64,000 nt of DNA from Vibrio comitans (GTDB lineage Bacteria > Pseudomonadota > Gammaproteobacteria > Enterobacterales > Vibrionaceae). The translations under genes and the position numbers were made by a program. Shown piece after piece: positions 27,466-36,238 of the stretch. How positions within the stretch are numbered: the first letter of the stretch is position 1; each line of letters starts with the position of its first letter. A model generated the notes under the pieces. That model searched no databases and was not told the DNA's origin. It saw only the letters and a program-made list of their open reading frames with translations. The stretch spans positions 682,001-746,000 of the forward strand of contig AP024866.1 in the NCBI GenBank assembly GCA_024346835.1, in the 5' to 3' direction.

Positions 27466-28344
27466 TTATTTGTTCACCATAAGGCGCGGTATCGATTCTT
27501 CATTACGCAGAGTCAGAACCTCACAACCGTCTTTAGTAACGACAATTGTATGCTCCCACTGAGCTGAGTTTTTCCCATCACCCGTGTAAACAGTCCAATC
27601 ATCGTTCGCATCGATAGAACAGCCAAATTTGCCTGCATTAATCATTGGTTCAATGGTAAAGCACATGCCTTCTTTTAATACACGACGGTCGAAGTTTTTG
27701 TAGTGCACCACTTGTGGTTCTTCGTGGAACTCATTGCCAATACCGTGACCGCAGAAATCCTTAACAATAGAGAACTTGTTACGAGGGTTCTTTTTGTTGT
27801 TTTCTTTAATGTATTTTTCGATCGCTGTACCGATTTCGCCTACAGTCGCGCCAGGCTTAACCTGCTTCATACCAAGATAAAGCGCTTCTTGAGCTACCAT
27901 ACAAAGACGTTTGTCGCTTGGGTTTACATCGCCAATCAAAAACATCTTAGAGGTGTCACCGTGGTAACCTTGCGGACGAGTGCTAAGGTCGGCGTTCTCA
28001 TCGTCAGGAATAATAACTGTGATATCGATATTTACGATGTCACCGCTTTTCAGTACTGCAGGTTTCTTTTGACCATTGCTACCAACAGCGTCTTCTTCTG
28101 CTGGGATACCATGGCAGACGATATGGTTGATTGAAGTACAGATAGACTTAGGGAACCCGTGATAATCAAGCGGAGCAGAATACGCACCGTTTTCCAGGGT
28201 AAATTCGTGACAGATTTTGTTCAGTTCTTCAGTAGACACCCCTTCTTTTACGTGTGGGGCTATCATCTCTAAAACGTCGGCTGCTAATTTGCCGGCAACG
28301 CGCATTTTTTCGATTTCTGCTTCAGTTTTGATTTTTATCGACAT
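27466..28344 (-). CDS. map: Type I methionine aminopeptidase
   Basis: Removes the N-terminal methionine from nascent proteins. The start at 28344 (MSIKIKTEAEIEKMR) gives 292 residues; an ATG 63 bases upstream adds a non-conserved extension that reaches toward the promoter. Metal ligands are recognisable in DIVNIDITV, HGDTSKMF, GHGIGNEFHEEP, FTIEPM and WEHTIVV. It is longer than E. coli Map (264 residues): extra residues lie after HGIPAEED (SNGQKKPAV) and before GYHGDTS (DDENADLSTRPQ), both in surface loops near the active site. It is divergent from rpsB, the usual arrangement. Confidence 0.96.
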   Translation of the reverse strand: MSIKIKTEAEIEKMRVAGKLAADVLEMIAPHVKEGVSTEELNKICHEFTLENGAYSAPLDYHGFPKSICTSINHIVCHGIPAEEDAVGSNGQKKPAVLKSGDIVNIDITVIIPDDENADLSTRPQGYHGDTSKMFLIGDVNPSDKRLCMVAQEALYLGMKQVKPGATVGEIGTAIEKYIKENNKKNPRNKFSIVKDFCGHGIGNEFHEEPQVVHYKNFDRRVLKEGMCFTIEPMINAGKFGCSIDANDDWTVYTGDGKNSAQWEHTIVVTKDGCEVLTLRNEESIPRLMVNK

Positions 28345-28493
28345 GCTGTACTCAGTTAACTCTTGCTTCAATTGCCTATATTCTAACAACACTGGGCACA
28401 CTCGCAAATGAAAATAAAACTCAAGTAGGGACGTCTTTCGTCTCTTAAGTGAAATAAACGTGATATTTCTGGTAATCGAGGCCGAAAATATGG

Positions 28494-28691
28494 TATAAAG
28501 CGCGCCGAGATAGATTCCATTGTCTTCCTATTTTGAATAGGGCGATGTGGTTTTCTATGTCACAAACTTAATTTACTTAAATCACACACATTTCGTCACA
28601 TGTTTCGGGGTGCTCCAGTTTGCTGCTGCAAATAGAGGGAGTCGAAACCATGGGGAATGTGGAGGCCTAACCCCAATTAGAGGATTTTAAA
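28494..28691 (+). promoter_or_regulatory. rpsB promoter and S2-type autoregulatory leader
   Basis: An extended -10, TG-G-TATAAA (28491-28499), would start transcription near 28506, giving a leader of about 185 nt. Near the gene a nested structure is visible: GTTTCG (28602-28607) pairs with CGAAAC (28643-28648), CTCC with GGAG, and an inner hairpin TTTGC-TGCT-GCAAA (28619-28632). A second stem TGGGG/CCCCA lies just before the ribosome-binding site AGAGGA. Ribosomal protein S2 is known to repress rpsB-tsf through such a leader in gammaproteobacteria. No protein gene is seen in 28345-28691. Confidence 0.65.
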
Positions 28692-29423
28692 ATGGCAACT
28701 GTATCAATGCGCGATATGCTTAAAGCTGGTGTTCACTTCGGTCACCAGACTCGTTACTGGAACCCAAAAATGAAGCCATTCATCTTTGGTGCTCGTAACA
28801 AAGTTCATATCATCAACCTAGAAAAAACTGTTCCTATGTTCAACGAAGCTCTAACTGAGCTTGCTAAAGTTGGCGAGAAAAAAGGTAAAGTTCTTTTCGT
28901 TGGTACTAAACGCGCTGCATCTGAAGCTGTTAAAGAAGCTGCTATCGCAAGCAACCAATACTACGTTAACAACCGCTGGTTAGGCGGCATGCTAACAAAC
29001 TACAAAACTGTTCGTCAGTCTATCAAGCGTCTTAAAGAACTTGAAGTTCAAGCTCAAGATGGCACTTTTGAGAAACTAACTAAGAAAGAAGCTCTAATGC
29101 GTACTCGCGAAATGGAGAAGCTAGAGAAATCTCTTGGTGGTATCAAAGATATGGGCGGCCTTCCAGACGCTCTATTCGTAATCGACGCTGATCACGAGCA
29201 CATCGCAGTTAAAGAAGCGAACAACCTAGGTATCCCTGTATACGCTGTTGTAGATACTAACTCTAACCCAGACGGTGTTGATTACATCATCCCTGGTAAC
29301 GACGATGCAATCCGCGCGGTACAACTTTACCTAAACGCTGCAGCACTATCTGTGACTGAAGGTCGTAACAAAGACGTTGCTACTGCTGCTGACAAAGACG
29401 GTTTCGTAGAAGAAGCTGAGTAA
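28692..29423 (+). CDS. rpsB: 30S ribosomal protein S2
   Basis: Binds late to the 30S head-body junction and helps recruit S1. It has 243 residues, as usual. [22 protein letters not shown] is the diagnostic N-terminus, with [20 protein letters not shown] and [25 protein letters not shown] downstream. Codon use is strongly biased toward preferred codons (CTA/CTT Leu, GCT Ala, GGT Gly), as expected for a very highly expressed gene. It is first in the rpsB-tsf unit, with an attenuating hairpin before tsf. Confidence 0.99.
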   Translation: MATVSMRDMLKAGVHFGHQTRYWNPKMKPFIFGARNKVHIINLEKTVPMFNEALTELAKVGEKKGKVLFVGTKRAASEAVKEAAIASNQYYVNNRWLGGMLTNYKTVRQSIKRLKELEVQAQDGTFEKLTKKEALMRTREMEKLEKSLGGIKDMGGLPDALFVIDADHEHIAVKEANNLGIPVYAVVDTNSNPDGVDYIIPGNDDAIRAVQLYLNAAALSVTEGRNKDVATAADKDGFVEEAE

Positions 29424-29494
29424 TAGCGGCTCCAAGTCACACTTAGTTGTTTGCCGGGAAACCGAACAGCAGATAAACTAAGTGCTAGTATGCA

Positions 29495-29526
29495 TCAGGG
29501 GCCCCAATTTAGGCCCCTGAATTTTA
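29495..29526 (+). terminator. rpsB-tsf intercistronic terminator/attenuator
   Basis: A 9-bp stem TCAGGGGCC / GGCCCCTGA with an 8-base loop is followed by ATTTTA. The short, interrupted T-run suggests partial termination, lowering tsf relative to rpsB. Confidence 0.6.
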
Positions 29527-29554
29527 CCTTTTGAATCAACTTGAGGATTAGAGA

Positions 29555-30397
29555 ATGGCTGTAACTGCTGCTCTAGTAAAAGAACTGCGCGACCGTACTG
29601 GCGCAGGTATGATGGACTGTAAGAAAGCTCTTACTGCTACTGACGGTGACATCGAACTAGCAATTGAAAACATGCGTAAATCTGGCGCTGCTAAAGCTGC
29701 TAAGAAAGCAGGCAACGTAGCTGCTGAAGGCGCAATCATTGTTAAAGATGCAAACGGCGTTGCTGTTCTTCTTGAAGTTAACTGTCAAACTGACTTCGTT
29801 GCTAAAGATGCAAACTTCACTGCATTCGCTAACGAAGTAGCAGACGCTGCTCTAGCATCAAAAGCTTCTGTTGAAGAGCTACAAGCACAATTCGAAGAAG
29901 TTCGTATTGCACTAGTTGCTAAAATCGGTGAAAACATCAACATCCGTCGCGTACAGTACGTTGAAGGTGCTGAAATCGCTTCTTACCGTCACGGTGAGAA
30001 AATCGGTGTTGTTGTTGCTGGTGAAGGCGACGCAGAAACACTTAAGCACGTTGCTATGCACGTTGCTGCTTCTCGTCCAGACTTCCTTAACCCTTCAGAC
30101 GTACCTGCTGAAGTAGTTGAGAAAGAAAAAGCGGTTCAAGTTGAAATCGCTATGAACGAAGGCAAACCTGCTGAGATCGCAGAGAAGATGGTTATCGGCC
30201 GCATGAAGAAATTCACTGGCGAAATCTCTCTAACTGGTCAAGCGTTCGTAATGGAACCAAAGAAATCTGTTGGTGAAGTTCTTAAAGAGCGTGGCGCAGC
30301 AGTAACTAACTTTGTTCGTCTAGAAGTTGGCGAAGGCATCGAAAAAGCGGCAGAAATGAGCTTTGCAGATGAAGTAGCTGCAGTTCAAAAAGGTTAA
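29555..30397 (+). CDS. tsf: Elongation factor Ts
   Basis: Guanine nucleotide exchange factor that recycles EF-Tu-GDP. It has 280 residues (E. coli 283). The N-terminal UBA-like domain contains [19 protein letters not shown] (9-27). The EF-Tu-contacting motif QTDFVAKD lies near residue 80, and the C-terminal module with [25 protein letters not shown] is present. Codon bias matches rpsB. It is followed by a strong terminator and then pyrH. Confidence 0.99.
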   Translation: MAVTAALVKELRDRTGAGMMDCKKALTATDGDIELAIENMRKSGAAKAAKKAGNVAAEGAIIVKDANGVAVLLEVNCQTDFVAKDANFTAFANEVADAALASKASVEELQAQFEEVRIALVAKIGENINIRRVQYVEGAEIASYRHGEKIGVVVAGEGDAETLKHVAMHVAASRPDFLNPSDVPAEVVEKEKAVQVEIAMNEGKPAEIAEKMVIGRMKKFTGEISLTGQAFVMEPKKSVGEVLKERGAAVTNFVRLEVGEGIEKAAEMSFADEVAAVQKG

Positions 30398-30418
30398 TCA
30401 TTAGCCTTAGCGAATACC

Positions 30419-30450
30419 AAAAAGACCGTGGCAATTGCTACGGTCTTTTT
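30419..30450 (+). terminator. tsf terminator
   Basis: An 11-bp stem AAAAAGACCGT / ACGGTCTTTTT with a 10-base loop and a T-run is a classic Rho-independent terminator 22 bp after tsf. Confidence 0.9.
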
Positions 30451-30546
30451 ACGAATAAACGTTTAAGTTTAACCGTAGCGAATAGGGATTTACTCAAGTC
30501 CCCATCCTCAACTGTTAATCGATAACTCTTTTAGAAGGTATACTTC

Positions 30547-31278
30547 ATGACTACAAATCCTAAACCAGCATATCAGCGTATCCTGTTAAAACTGAGTGGT
30601 GAGGCTCTTCAAGGCGAAGAAGGCTTTGGTATCGACCCAACTATCCTAGAGCGCATGGCTCAGGAAGTGAAAGAGTTAGTTGAGCTAGGTGTAGAAGTAG
30701 GTGTAGTTATCGGCGGTGGTAACTTGTTCCGTGGTGCTGGCCTTGCAGAAGCGGGCATGAACCGCGTAGTGGGCGACCACATGGGTATGCTAGCGACAGT
30801 GATGAATGGTCTAGCTATGCGTGATGCACTACATCGTGCATACGTTAATGCACGCGTAATGTCAGCAATCCAACTTAAGGGCGTGTGTGACGATTACAAC
30901 TGGGCAGACGCTATTCGTGAGCTTCGCCAAGGTCGCGTAGTGATCTTCTCTGCAGGAACTGGTAACCCATTCTTCACAACTGACTCTGCTGCGTGTCTTC
31001 GTGGTATCGAGATCGAAGCTGATCTAGTACTTAAGGCAACAAAAGTTGACGGCGTATACAATGCTGACCCAGCAACGAACCCAGACGCTGAACTTTACAG
31101 CAAGTTATCGTACAATGAAGTACTAGAGAAAGAGCTTAAGGTTATGGATCTAGCTGCATTCACATTGGCACGCGACCATAACATGCCAATTCGTGTATTT
31201 AATATGAACAAGCCAGGCGCACTGCGTCGCGTGGTGATGGGTGAGGCTGAAGGTACTCTTATCAGCAACGCTGAGTAA
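30547..31278 (+). CDS. pyrH: Uridylate kinase
   Basis: Phosphorylates UMP to UDP in pyrimidine nucleotide synthesis; cytosolic hexamer activated by GTP and inhibited by UTP. It has 243 residues. The amino-acid-kinase fold motifs are [14 protein letters not shown] (about 13-26), GGGNLFRG (about 57-64), and [20 protein letters not shown] with [10 protein letters not shown] (about 139-180). It lies between tsf and frr as in most gammaproteobacteria, with its own promoter expected after the tsf terminator. Confidence 0.98.
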   Translation: MTTNPKPAYQRILLKLSGEALQGEEGFGIDPTILERMAQEVKELVELGVEVGVVIGGGNLFRGAGLAEAGMNRVVGDHMGMLATVMNGLAMRDALHRAYVNARVMSAIQLKGVCDDYNWADAIRELRQGRVVIFSAGTGNPFFTTDSAACLRGIEIEADLVLKATKVDGVYNADPATNPDAELYSKLSYNEVLEKELKVMDLAAFTLARDHNMPIRVFNMNKPGALRRVVMGEAEGTLISNAE

Positions 31279-31335
31279 TCACCCAAGCACAACTTAGGTA
31301 GGTCATTAGACCCCGATAATTTCAAAGGTGAAATC

Positions 31336-31893
31336 GTGATTAACGAAATCAAGCAAGACGCGCAACAGCGCATGGAAAAAAGCGTTGAAGCGCTAAAGAA
31401 CACTCTTTCAAAGGTGCGTACAGGTCGTGCTCACCCAAGCCTTCTATCTGGTCTTTCAGTTGAGTATTACGGTGCTCCAACGCCTCTTAACCAAGTAGCA
31501 AACGTTGTTGCTGAAGATGCACGTACTCTAGCAATCACTGTATTTGATAGAGAGCTTGCACCTAAGGTTGAGAAAGCAATCATGCAATCTGACCTAGGCC
31601 TAAACCCTATGTCTGCAGGTACGGTTATCCGTGTACCACTTCCACCGCTTACAGAAGAGCGTCGTAAAGACCTAGTTAAGATCGTTCGTGGTGAAGCTGA
31701 AGGCGCTCGCGTAGCTATCCGTAACATCCGTCGTGATGCAAACAGCGATTTCAAATCTCTTCTTAAAGACAAAGAAATCTCTGAAGATGAAGATCGTAAA
31801 GCACAAGACGAGATTCAAAAGCTAACTGATGTTGCAGTTAAGAACGTTGATGATGTTCTAGCATCAAAAGAAAAAGAATTGATGGAAGTTTAA
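31336..31893 (+). CDS. frr: Ribosome recycling factor
   Basis: Splits post-termination ribosomes together with EF-G. It has 185 residues, the exact family size. The start is GTG at 31336 preceded by AAAGGTGAA. Signature sequences are [12 protein letters not shown] (27-38), [17 protein letters not shown] near 100-116, and the C-terminal helical region. It follows pyrH by 57 bp and ends at a strong terminator. Confidence 0.98.
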   Translation: MINEIKQDAQQRMEKSVEALKNTLSKVRTGRAHPSLLSGLSVEYYGAPTPLNQVANVVAEDARTLAITVFDRELAPKVEKAIMQSDLGLNPMSAGTVIRVPLPPLTEERRKDLVKIVRGEAEGARVAIRNIRRDANSDFKSLLKDKEISEDEDRKAQDEIQKLTDVAVKNVDDVLASKEKELMEV

Positions 31894-31920
31894 TTAAACT
31901 GGTCATCGATTGACTGCTCA

Positions 31921-31952
31921 AACGCTGCACCCTACAGTGCAGCGTTTTTTTC
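31921..31952 (+). terminator. frr terminator
   Basis: A 10-bp stem AACGCTGCAC / GTGCAGCGTT with a 6-base loop is followed by a run of Ts. It separates the translation genes from the envelope gene set. Confidence 0.9.
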
Positions 31953-31992
31953 TGCTATTATCTCCCTCCTGTTAAATGTACCTAATCCTTTT

Positions 31993-32748
31993 ATGTCTGA
32001 CATACCTGTAACATCAAGCGCTCTTCCTCAGCACATTGCTATCATCATGGATGGTAACGGACGCTGGGCAAAATCACGTGGCAAGCCAAGAGTTTATGGC
32101 CACAAGAAAGGAGTAAGTGCAGTTCGAAAGACCATCACTGCCGCAGCAAAACTTGGTGTGAAGTCAGTAACCTTATTTGCATTTAGCAGTGAGAATTGGC
32201 GCCGCCCTGAGGAAGAAGTCAGTCTTCTCATGGAGCTGTTTATTACTTTGTTAACCACTGAAGTGAAGCGTTTGCATAAAAACGATCTTAAACTGAGGAT
32301 TATTGGTGACAAAAGTGGCTTCAACTCTCGTTTACAGAAAAAAATAGCGGAAGCTGAAGAGCTGACACAAGATAATACAGGTTTAGTGATCAATGTTGCT
32401 GCCAACTATGGCGGTAAATGGGATATCACTCAGGCCACGAAACGTATTGCTGAGAAGGCAATGCGTGGTGAGATTCAGCCGGCGGATATTACTGAGCAGC
32501 TAATCTCACAAGAAGTGTGCCTAGCGGATTTACCTGAGGTGGATCTTTTGATTCGTACCAGTGGTGAATCACGCCTAAGTAACTTTTTACTATGGCAAGT
32601 GGCTTATGCAGAGTTTTACTTCTGTGAGAAGCACTGGCCAGACTTTGACGAAGACGGCTTAGCCGAAGCTATCTCTTGGTATGTCAATCGCGAGCGTCGA
32701 TTTGGCTGTACTGGAGACCAGATCAAAGCATTAATGGACAATAAATAA
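31993..32748 (+). CDS. uppS: Undecaprenyl diphosphate synthase (cis-prenyltransferase)
   Basis: Adds eight IPP units in cis to farnesyl diphosphate, making the lipid carrier for peptidoglycan and O-antigen. It has 251 residues. The P-loop-like [16 protein letters not shown] carries catalytic Asp20. [18 protein letters not shown] and [23 protein letters not shown], including the conserved arginines, are standard. It begins the long uppS-cdsA-dxr-rseP-bamA-skp-lpxD cluster, with cdsA 10 bp downstream. Confidence 0.98.
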   Translation: MSDIPVTSSALPQHIAIIMDGNGRWAKSRGKPRVYGHKKGVSAVRKTITAAAKLGVKSVTLFAFSSENWRRPEEEVSLLMELFITLLTTEVKRLHKNDLKLRIIGDKSGFNSRLQKKIAEAEELTQDNTGLVINVAANYGGKWDITQATKRIAEKAMRGEIQPADITEQLISQEVCLADLPEVDLLIRTSGESRLSNFLLWQVAYAEFYFCEKHWPDFDEDGLAEAISWYVNRERRFGCTGDQIKALMDNK

Positions 32749-32758
32749 GGAAGTCGCC

Positions 32759-33604
32759 TTGAAGCAACGCATTATTACGGCACTGATTCTAGCCCCTCTA
32801 GTCATCCTCGGGGTGTTCATGTTGCCGCTATCGGGCTTTATGCTCATGCTTGGTTTTATTACTCTACTTGGACTGTGGGAGTGGACCCAGTTTGTGGAAA
32901 TGGGCACTCGAGCTCAAAAAATGGTACTGCTTTTCGCCTCCTTTCTTATCCCATTTCTGTTTATTCCAGAGAGCGTACTCAAACTATCCGAATTGACCGG
33001 AGCATTACTTGTTGTCGTCGTTGGTGGTGCAATTTGGTGGCTGATTGCGAGCGTTCTAGCGATTACCCATCCTAAATATACCGCGTCTTGGAAAGACTCC
33101 CATTTGCTGCGTTTCGTCTTTGGCGTACTCACCTTAGTGCCTTTCTTTTGGAGTATCGCAGCACTGCGCGCTATCGATATTGATACCGACTTTTATTACG
33201 GTGCTAAGCTGGTTATGTATGTGTGTGCTCTGGTATGGGCTGCAGACAGCGGTGCTTACTTTGCGGGTCGCAAATTTGGTAAGCATAAAATGGCACCAAA
33301 CGTGAGCCCAAACAAGACCATTGAGGGGCTGATTGGCGGCATTATAGTTGCTATGTTAATTGGTTGGGGACTGACCATTTGGTTCGGCCTTGAGTTCTCT
33401 ACTCCTTGGTTAATGATGTTACTCACCCTTGTTACTGTGGTTATTTCGGTATTGGGCGATCTTGTGGAGAGCATGTTTAAGCGTGTTGCTGGCATCAAAG
33501 ACAGCAGTAACATCATTCCGGGTCACGGTGGGGTATTGGATCGCATCGACAGCCTAACCGCAGCGTTTCCGGTATTTACCGTTCTTTATTTCATGTTGCA
33601 GTAA
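32759..33604 (+). CDS. cdsA: Phosphatidate cytidylyltransferase (CDP-diacylglycerol synthase)
   Basis: Integral inner-membrane enzyme converting phosphatidic acid and CTP to CDP-diacylglycerol, the branch point of phospholipid synthesis. It has 281 residues with about eight hydrophobic segments. The family signature SVLGDLVESMFKRVAGIKDSS with NIIPGHGGVLDRIDSL (about 237-270) is intact. The start is TTG at 32759, preceded by AAGGAAG; the sequence KQRIITALILAPLVILG follows directly. Confidence 0.97.
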   Translation: MKQRIITALILAPLVILGVFMLPLSGFMLMLGFITLLGLWEWTQFVEMGTRAQKMVLLFASFLIPFLFIPESVLKLSELTGALLVVVVGGAIWWLIASVLAITHPKYTASWKDSHLLRFVFGVLTLVPFFWSIAALRAIDIDTDFYYGAKLVMYVCALVWAADSGAYFAGRKFGKHKMAPNVSPNKTIEGLIGGIIVAMLIGWGLTIWFGLEFSTPWLMMLLTLVTVVISVLGDLVESMFKRVAGIKDSSNIIPGHGGVLDRIDSLTAAFPVFTVLYFMLQ

Positions 33605-33628
33605 ACGGCACTTGACTGGTCAATTAGC

Positions 33629-34825
33629 ATGAAAAACATCACTATTTTAGGTGCTACCGGTTCAATCGGTAGTAGCACCCTTAAGGTTATCGCGCAGAAT
33701 CCTCAGCGATATCGCGTATTTGCTCTTGGTGCGGGTAGTAACCATGCTCAAATGTTTACTCTTTGCCAACAGTGGCAGCCTAAATATGCCGCAATGGCGG
33801 ATAAAACGGCGGCTTTAATCTTACAAAAAGAACTAGCGGCTATTGGCTGTAAAACTGAGGTTCTAGCGGGAGAAGAAGGGCTTTGCCATATTGCCTCGCT
33901 AGCTGACGTTGATATGGTCATGGCGGCAATTGTTGGCGCAGCTGGCTTGTTATCGACAATGGCAGCGGTCAAAGCGGGCAAACGAGTTCTGTTAGCCAAT
34001 AAAGAAGCGCTAGTGATGTCCGGTCAACTGTTTGTTGATGCAGTGAAGCAACATGGTGCAGAGCTGATGCCTGTCGATAGTGAACACAATGCTATCTTTC
34101 AATGTCTACCTCAGAGTATTCAAACTAACTTGGGCCACTGCAATCTTGATGAAGCTGGTGTTCACAAGATCCTGCTTACAGGCTCAGGTGGGCCATTTCG
34201 CTACAGCAATATAGAAAGCTTAACATCGGTGACCCCTGAGCAAGCTATTGCTCATCCAAACTGGTCGATGGGACCAAAGATCTCTGTAGACTCTGCCAGC
34301 ATGATGAATAAAGGCCTAGAATATATTGAGGCTCGCTGGTTGTTTAATGCGAATAAAGAACACCTTCAAGTGGTTATTCATCCTCAATCTGTGATTCACT
34401 CAATGGTGCAGTACAGCGACGGTTCTACGCTTGCACAGATGGGTGAGCCTGATATGTGCACGCCAATAGCCTTGACGCTTTCTTATCCACAGCGCGTAGA
34501 AGCGGGCGTTAAGCCATTGGACTTCACTGAAATGGGAGAGTTAACCTTTATCAAACCAGACTTTGCTCGATATCCGTGCTTGGAACTGGCGATTGAAGCT
34601 TGTTATAGTGGGCAACACGCGACAACGGCGCTAAATGCAGCCAATGAGATTGCAGTGGACGCGTTTTTGCAACGCCGGATAGCATTTACGGATATTGCGC
34701 GAGTAAATGGTGCTGTAATGAACAAGGTTTGTGCAACTGAGCAAGCCAACCAATTGGATAGCTTGGAAAGCTTGATAGAGCTAGATAGAATGGCGCGCAT
34801 TCTCGCTCGCGAGCAACTAGGTTAA
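33629..34825 (+). CDS. dxr: 1-deoxy-D-xylulose 5-phosphate reductoisomerase
   Basis: Second step of the MEP pathway, converting DXP (from Dxs, in this window) to MEP with NADPH and a divalent metal; target of fosmidomycin. It has 398 residues, identical in length to E. coli. The Rossmann motif [14 protein letters not shown] (8-21), [12 protein letters not shown] (about 122-133), [12 protein letters not shown] (about 149-160) and [15 protein letters not shown] (about 217-231) cover cofactor, metal and substrate sites. Confidence 0.98.
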   Translation: MKNITILGATGSIGSSTLKVIAQNPQRYRVFALGAGSNHAQMFTLCQQWQPKYAAMADKTAALILQKELAAIGCKTEVLAGEEGLCHIASLADVDMVMAAIVGAAGLLSTMAAVKAGKRVLLANKEALVMSGQLFVDAVKQHGAELMPVDSEHNAIFQCLPQSIQTNLGHCNLDEAGVHKILLTGSGGPFRYSNIESLTSVTPEQAIAHPNWSMGPKISVDSASMMNKGLEYIEARWLFNANKEHLQVVIHPQSVIHSMVQYSDGSTLAQMGEPDMCTPIALTLSYPQRVEAGVKPLDFTEMGELTFIKPDFARYPCLELAIEACYSGQHATTALNAANEIAVDAFLQRRIAFTDIARVNGAVMNKVCATEQANQLDSLESLIELDRMARILAREQLG

Positions 34826-34836
34826 GGATAGACGTC

Positions 34837-36192
34837 ATGACCTCCATATTATGGAATTTTGCTTCATTTATTGTTGCGCTGGGCATTTTGGTCGCAGTTC
34901 ATGAATATGGCCATTTCTGGGTTGCCCGTAAGTGTGGGGTTAAGGTACATAAATTTTCTATCGGTTTTGGTAAATCTATCTGGAAAAAGATAGGTAAGAC
35001 TGGAACCGAGTACTCTATTTCGGTGATTCCACTTGGTGGCTACGTCAAAATGCTTGATGGGCGCGTAGAAGAAGTTGCCGACCATGAACGAAACCAAGCC
35101 TTCGATAAAAAGAAACTGTGGCAGCGAAGCGCAATTGTTGCTGCGGGACCTGTTGCCAATTTCCTTTTTGCCCTCTTAGCCTATTGGTTCGTATTCCTGA
35201 TTGGTATTCCAGCAGTGAAGCCAGTAATTGGTGAGGTAACTCCCAATTCTATCGTTGCACAGGCTGGGATTCAGCAAGGTATGGAACTAAAGTCCATCGA
35301 TGGCGTCAAAACCGCGGATTGGGAATCAGTTAACATGCGCTTGATTTCGCGTATTGGCGATGATCAAATGACGGTAACGGTGACTTCCCCAGAGGAATTT
35401 GGTCAAGAACAGACCCTAGTAGTTGACCTTAACGGCTGGAACTTCGATCCAGAGAAAGAGTCAGCTATGGGAACGCTAGGCTTTAGGCCGTATTCACCAG
35501 AGATTTACTTGACGTTTGCTCACGTTCAAGAAGGCGGAGCCGCTGAGAAAGCAGGCCTTGAGGTTGGAGACACGGTTTTATCAGTGAATGGTAACTCTGT
35601 GAGCGAGTGGCAAGATTTTGCCTCTATGATCCGCGATAATCCCGGCCTACCATTGCAACTCGAAGTTAATCGCAATGGTATGACTGTGCCTATTACTCTT
35701 ACTCCTGGTGTACGAGAAACCAGAGACGGGGACATGGGCTTTGCTGGTGTATCTCCTGAAGTGGGTGAATGGCCTGAAGAGTACCGATTTGATCTGAGGT
35801 TTGGCCCAGTAGAGTCGGTCGGTAAAGCGATTGAGAAAACGAAGCAGGTGATCTCTCTTACGCTGAGCATGTTGAAAAAATTAGTCGTGGGTGACGTAGG
35901 ATTGAACAATCTGAGTGGCCCGATATCTATAGCCAAAGGAGCTGGAGCGACAGCAGATTATGGTTTAGCTTATTTTCTTGGCTTTTTAGCCTTAATAAGC
36001 ATTAACCTAGGAATTATCAACTTGATGCCACTGCCTATATTGGATGGCGGGCACCTGTTGTTTTTTGCGGTCGAAGCGGTGATTCGTCGCCCGGTACCAG
36101 AGAAAATTCAAGAAATGGGGTACCGCGTCGGTGGCGCAATTGTGTTTGCACTGATGTCTATCGCAATTTTAAACGATTTTATGCGACTGTAG
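34837..36192 (+). CDS. rseP: Site-2 zinc metalloprotease RseP
   Basis: Intramembrane protease that cuts anti-sigma-E factor RseA after DegS, and clears signal peptides. It has 451 residues. The zinc motif HEYGH lies at 22-26 in the first membrane helix. Two tandem periplasmic PDZ domains occupy about 125-305. The NLMPLPILDGG motif (about 395-405) supplies the third metal ligand. It lies upstream of bamA and skp, members of the pathway it monitors. No sigma-E promoter could be identified by eye in the 46-bp gap. Confidence 0.97.
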   Translation: MTSILWNFASFIVALGILVAVHEYGHFWVARKCGVKVHKFSIGFGKSIWKKIGKTGTEYSISVIPLGGYVKMLDGRVEEVADHERNQAFDKKKLWQRSAIVAAGPVANFLFALLAYWFVFLIGIPAVKPVIGEVTPNSIVAQAGIQQGMELKSIDGVKTADWESVNMRLISRIGDDQMTVTVTSPEEFGQEQTLVVDLNGWNFDPEKESAMGTLGFRPYSPEIYLTFAHVQEGGAAEKAGLEVGDTVLSVNGNSVSEWQDFASMIRDNPGLPLQLEVNRNGMTVPITLTPGVRETRDGDMGFAGVSPEVGEWPEEYRFDLRFGPVESVGKAIEKTKQVISLTLSMLKKLVVGDVGLNNLSGPISIAKGAGATADYGLAYFLGFLALISINLGIINLMPLPILDGGHLLFFAVEAVIRRPVPEKIQEMGYRVGGAIVFALMSIAILNDFMRL

Positions 36193-36238
36193 TCCAACAG
36201 GACTAACAGCGTATTTTTATAGGAAGTTAGAAGTCGAT

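Noticed and set aside
36193..36238. Sigma-E promoter upstream of bamA
   Set aside because: GGAAGTT near the start looks like the ribosome-binding site, and no correctly spaced -10 follows it; I could not support a sigma-E site by eye.
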